A stretch of DNA of 64,000 nt from Oenococcus kitaharae DSM 17330 (GTDB lineage: Bacteria; Bacillota; Bacilli; Lactobacillales; Lactobacillaceae), in NCBI RefSeq assembly GCF_000241055.1, contig NZ_CM001398.1:1-64000 (forward strand), read 5' to 3'. The position numbers and the translations under genes are program-made. Shown in pieces: positions 62,849 through 64,000 of this stretch. Every line of letters starts with the position of its first letter. The stretch's first letter is position 1. The notes beneath the pieces are model-generated. The model was not told where the DNA came from and searched no databases. It worked only from the letters and a program-made list of their open reading frames with translations.

Positions 62849-63251
62849 TTTCTCACCTTCCCATATATTGATGTATTAACCTTCAACCATTGTTAAAAAA
62901 ATTACTAAATCCAATCTTTCAGAAACAAAAACCCTTGCATCTGGTCATCCCGAAAATACAATATTAGCCCCAAATGAAAACAGTGTCAGGCATAAGACTT
63001 TGATTAGAGTATATATTAATTACGATAGAACGAAGTTGCCTGGATTACTATCATTTTTCGTCACCAGTTTCTATTTTATGAGTCAATAGACCCAATGACA
63101 ATGTATGCCCATTGTAAAGGGCACTTTTTGATTAATTGATCAGCCAGATGAAACTTAAATATTGTGAGAAAACTCTTGACCCAATCTTGAGATATCATAC
63201 TAAATCGTCCTAACCTAAACTAGAATATTATTTTCGAATTCAATACATTCT
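62849..63251. other. Intergenic region without a gene
   Basis: No ORF, hairpin or repeat of note; AT-rich. It separates the GT4 remnant from the GT2 gene. Confidence 0.4.
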
Positions 63252-64000
63252 CTAGTACCGAATCATACGAGTAATAGAGAAGAGAAAGCGCTGTTTGCAC
63301 TTATCTATAAAAAGTTCCCGCGCATAATACGAAAATGAAATAAAAAAAGAAAATTTAATACTCTTGAGTATTAATAGAAATTTGTCGTTTAGTGAAATCT
63401 GATCAATAACTCGTTTAGCCATAACATAGCGTTTCTTTTCCCTTATAGAGTCAGACACTGAAATGGCCTTTTGAATTTCTTTCTCTGGAGTAATTATTCC
63501 CCGTCTGAGATTTTTTCTGATAATCTTAGAAATTAGAAATTGTCTGTATTCATTCACAGAACTAATCGAGTGAGTATTCGCTCTTTTTTTGACTAATTTA
63601 TCCTTCATCATACCGAGTTTATATCCACACACTAAAGATCTTGCCACAAAATCATAATCTTCCACTGAGGGTATATTTCGATATGCGGATAAAGTGGTGA
63701 ACACTTCCTTCCTTGCCAGCCACGTTGGATGCCAAAAAAAATTATTGATCTTTTCGAGTTTTAATACTTGCACCCCGATCAAGTTATGGTGAATACTGTT
63801 ACTTTTAATATAACGATCGTTTTCATCAATCGAAGAAATTGATGAAGCTACAAGGTCGAGTTGATTGTTCTTTAAAAAGAACATCTCTTTTTTTAATCTG
63901 TCAGGGAGCATCACATCATCTGCATCCATACGAGCCAGATAAGATCCTTGGGCCACCTGGATACCCAAATTCAGTGAATTTACTAAACCTAAATTCTCCC
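63252..64000 (-). CDS. Family 2 glycosyltransferase, C-terminal part (cut by right edge)
   Basis: The frame is open through the right edge, giving the last ~249 residues. The visible start NLGLVNSLNLGIQVAQGSY-LARMDADDV contains the DxD-type metal site (MDADD) of GT2 enzymes of the EpsE/WcaA kind. FFWHPTWLARKEVF and VEDYDFVARSL (the ED acceptor-binding motif) follow. The C-terminus has an amphipathic or hydrophobic stretch (FSFFISFSYYARELF). It probably adds a sugar during exopolysaccharide repeat-unit assembly. The true start lies outside the window. Confidence 0.85.
   Translation of the reverse strand, partial: ENLGLVNSLNLGIQVAQGSYLARMDADDVMLPDRLKKEMFFLKNNQLDLVASSISSIDENDRYIKSNSIHHNLIGVQVLKLEKINNFFWHPTWLARKEVFTTLSAYRNIPSVEDYDFVARSLVCGYKLGMMKDKLVKKRANTHSISSVNEYRQFLISKIIRKNLRRGIITPEKEIQKAISVSDSIREKKRYVMAKRVIDQISLNDKFLLILKSIKFSFFISFSYYARELFIDKCKQRFLFSITRMIRY

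Overview
The window looks like the chromosome of a Gram-positive lactic acid bacterium (Lactobacillales), most likely of the Leuconostoc/Oenococcus/Lactobacillus kind. The reasons are two KxYKxGKxW signal peptides, LPxTG and WxL surface proteins, a GH68 fructansucrase, lactose/cellobiose-type PTS proteins, frequent strong Shine-Dalgarno sites with TTG starts, and many CcpA (cre-like) sites. The species cannot be named from sequence alone. No rRNA, tRNA, CRISPR array or recognisable transposase was found.

Layout. (1) 1-2005: N-terminal part of a serine-rich surface adhesin, running off the left edge. (2) 3.3-10.2 kb: beta-glucoside utilisation: PTS IIB and IIA without a IIC, a 6-phospho-beta-glucosidase, a GntR regulator, a ROK sugar kinase and an MFS sugar porter coupled to a polysaccharide pyruvyl transferase. 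A frameshifted envelope protein lies between them. (3) 10.4-19.5 kb: a C39-like cysteine peptidase and a sortase-dependent pilus operon: VWA tip pilin, ancillary pilin, backbone pilin and two class C sortases. (4) 19.9-30.2 kb: a flavin-based extracellular electron transfer (FLEET) locus: ApbE flavin transferase, membrane NDH-2, EetA, EetB, polyprenyl synthase, an ECF module, UbiA prenyltransferase, and a secreted protein with two FMN-acceptor motifs. cre-like sites lie beside its three outer transcription units. (5) 30.4-39.2 kb: TipAL-type MerR regulator, gamma-glutamyltransferase, second GH1 enzyme, flavodoxin and a large cell-surface fructansucrase.

(6) 39.4-57.6 kb is accessory and more AT-rich. 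It holds HicAB, a UDG-like protein, a set of unknown coiled or membrane proteins, a processive GT2 with a divergent ribbon-helix-helix regulator, a WxL/DUF916 surface operon, a gene with a textbook SOS promoter, YoeB-RelB, a PBECR4-like putative nuclease preceded by a structured-RNA-like leader and a terminator, an EcsC-like protein, an HExxH protein, a SecB-like chaperone, a broken membrane protein, and an AbiH-family phage-resistance gene beside a perfect LexA box. Two intergenic stretches (50048-50252 and 52105-52256) fold on paper into multi-arm structures and are candidate non-coding RNAs. (7) 58-64 kb: part of a polysaccharide cluster: GT39-like membrane transferase, flippase, a GT4 split by an in-frame stop, and a GT2 cut by the right edge.

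How the parts work together: the beta-glucoside, pilus, electron-transfer and GH1 units all carry cre-like sites, so carbon catabolite control probably links sugar use, respiration-like electron export and surface display. The accessory block mixes toxin-antitoxin and anti-phage type genes with two LexA boxes, which suggests damage-responsive defence. The strongest candidates for something undescribed are the structured RNA-terminator-PBECR4 arrangement, the tRNA-shaped RNA candidate at 50.2 kb, and the apparently leaderless SOS gene at 49.9 kb.
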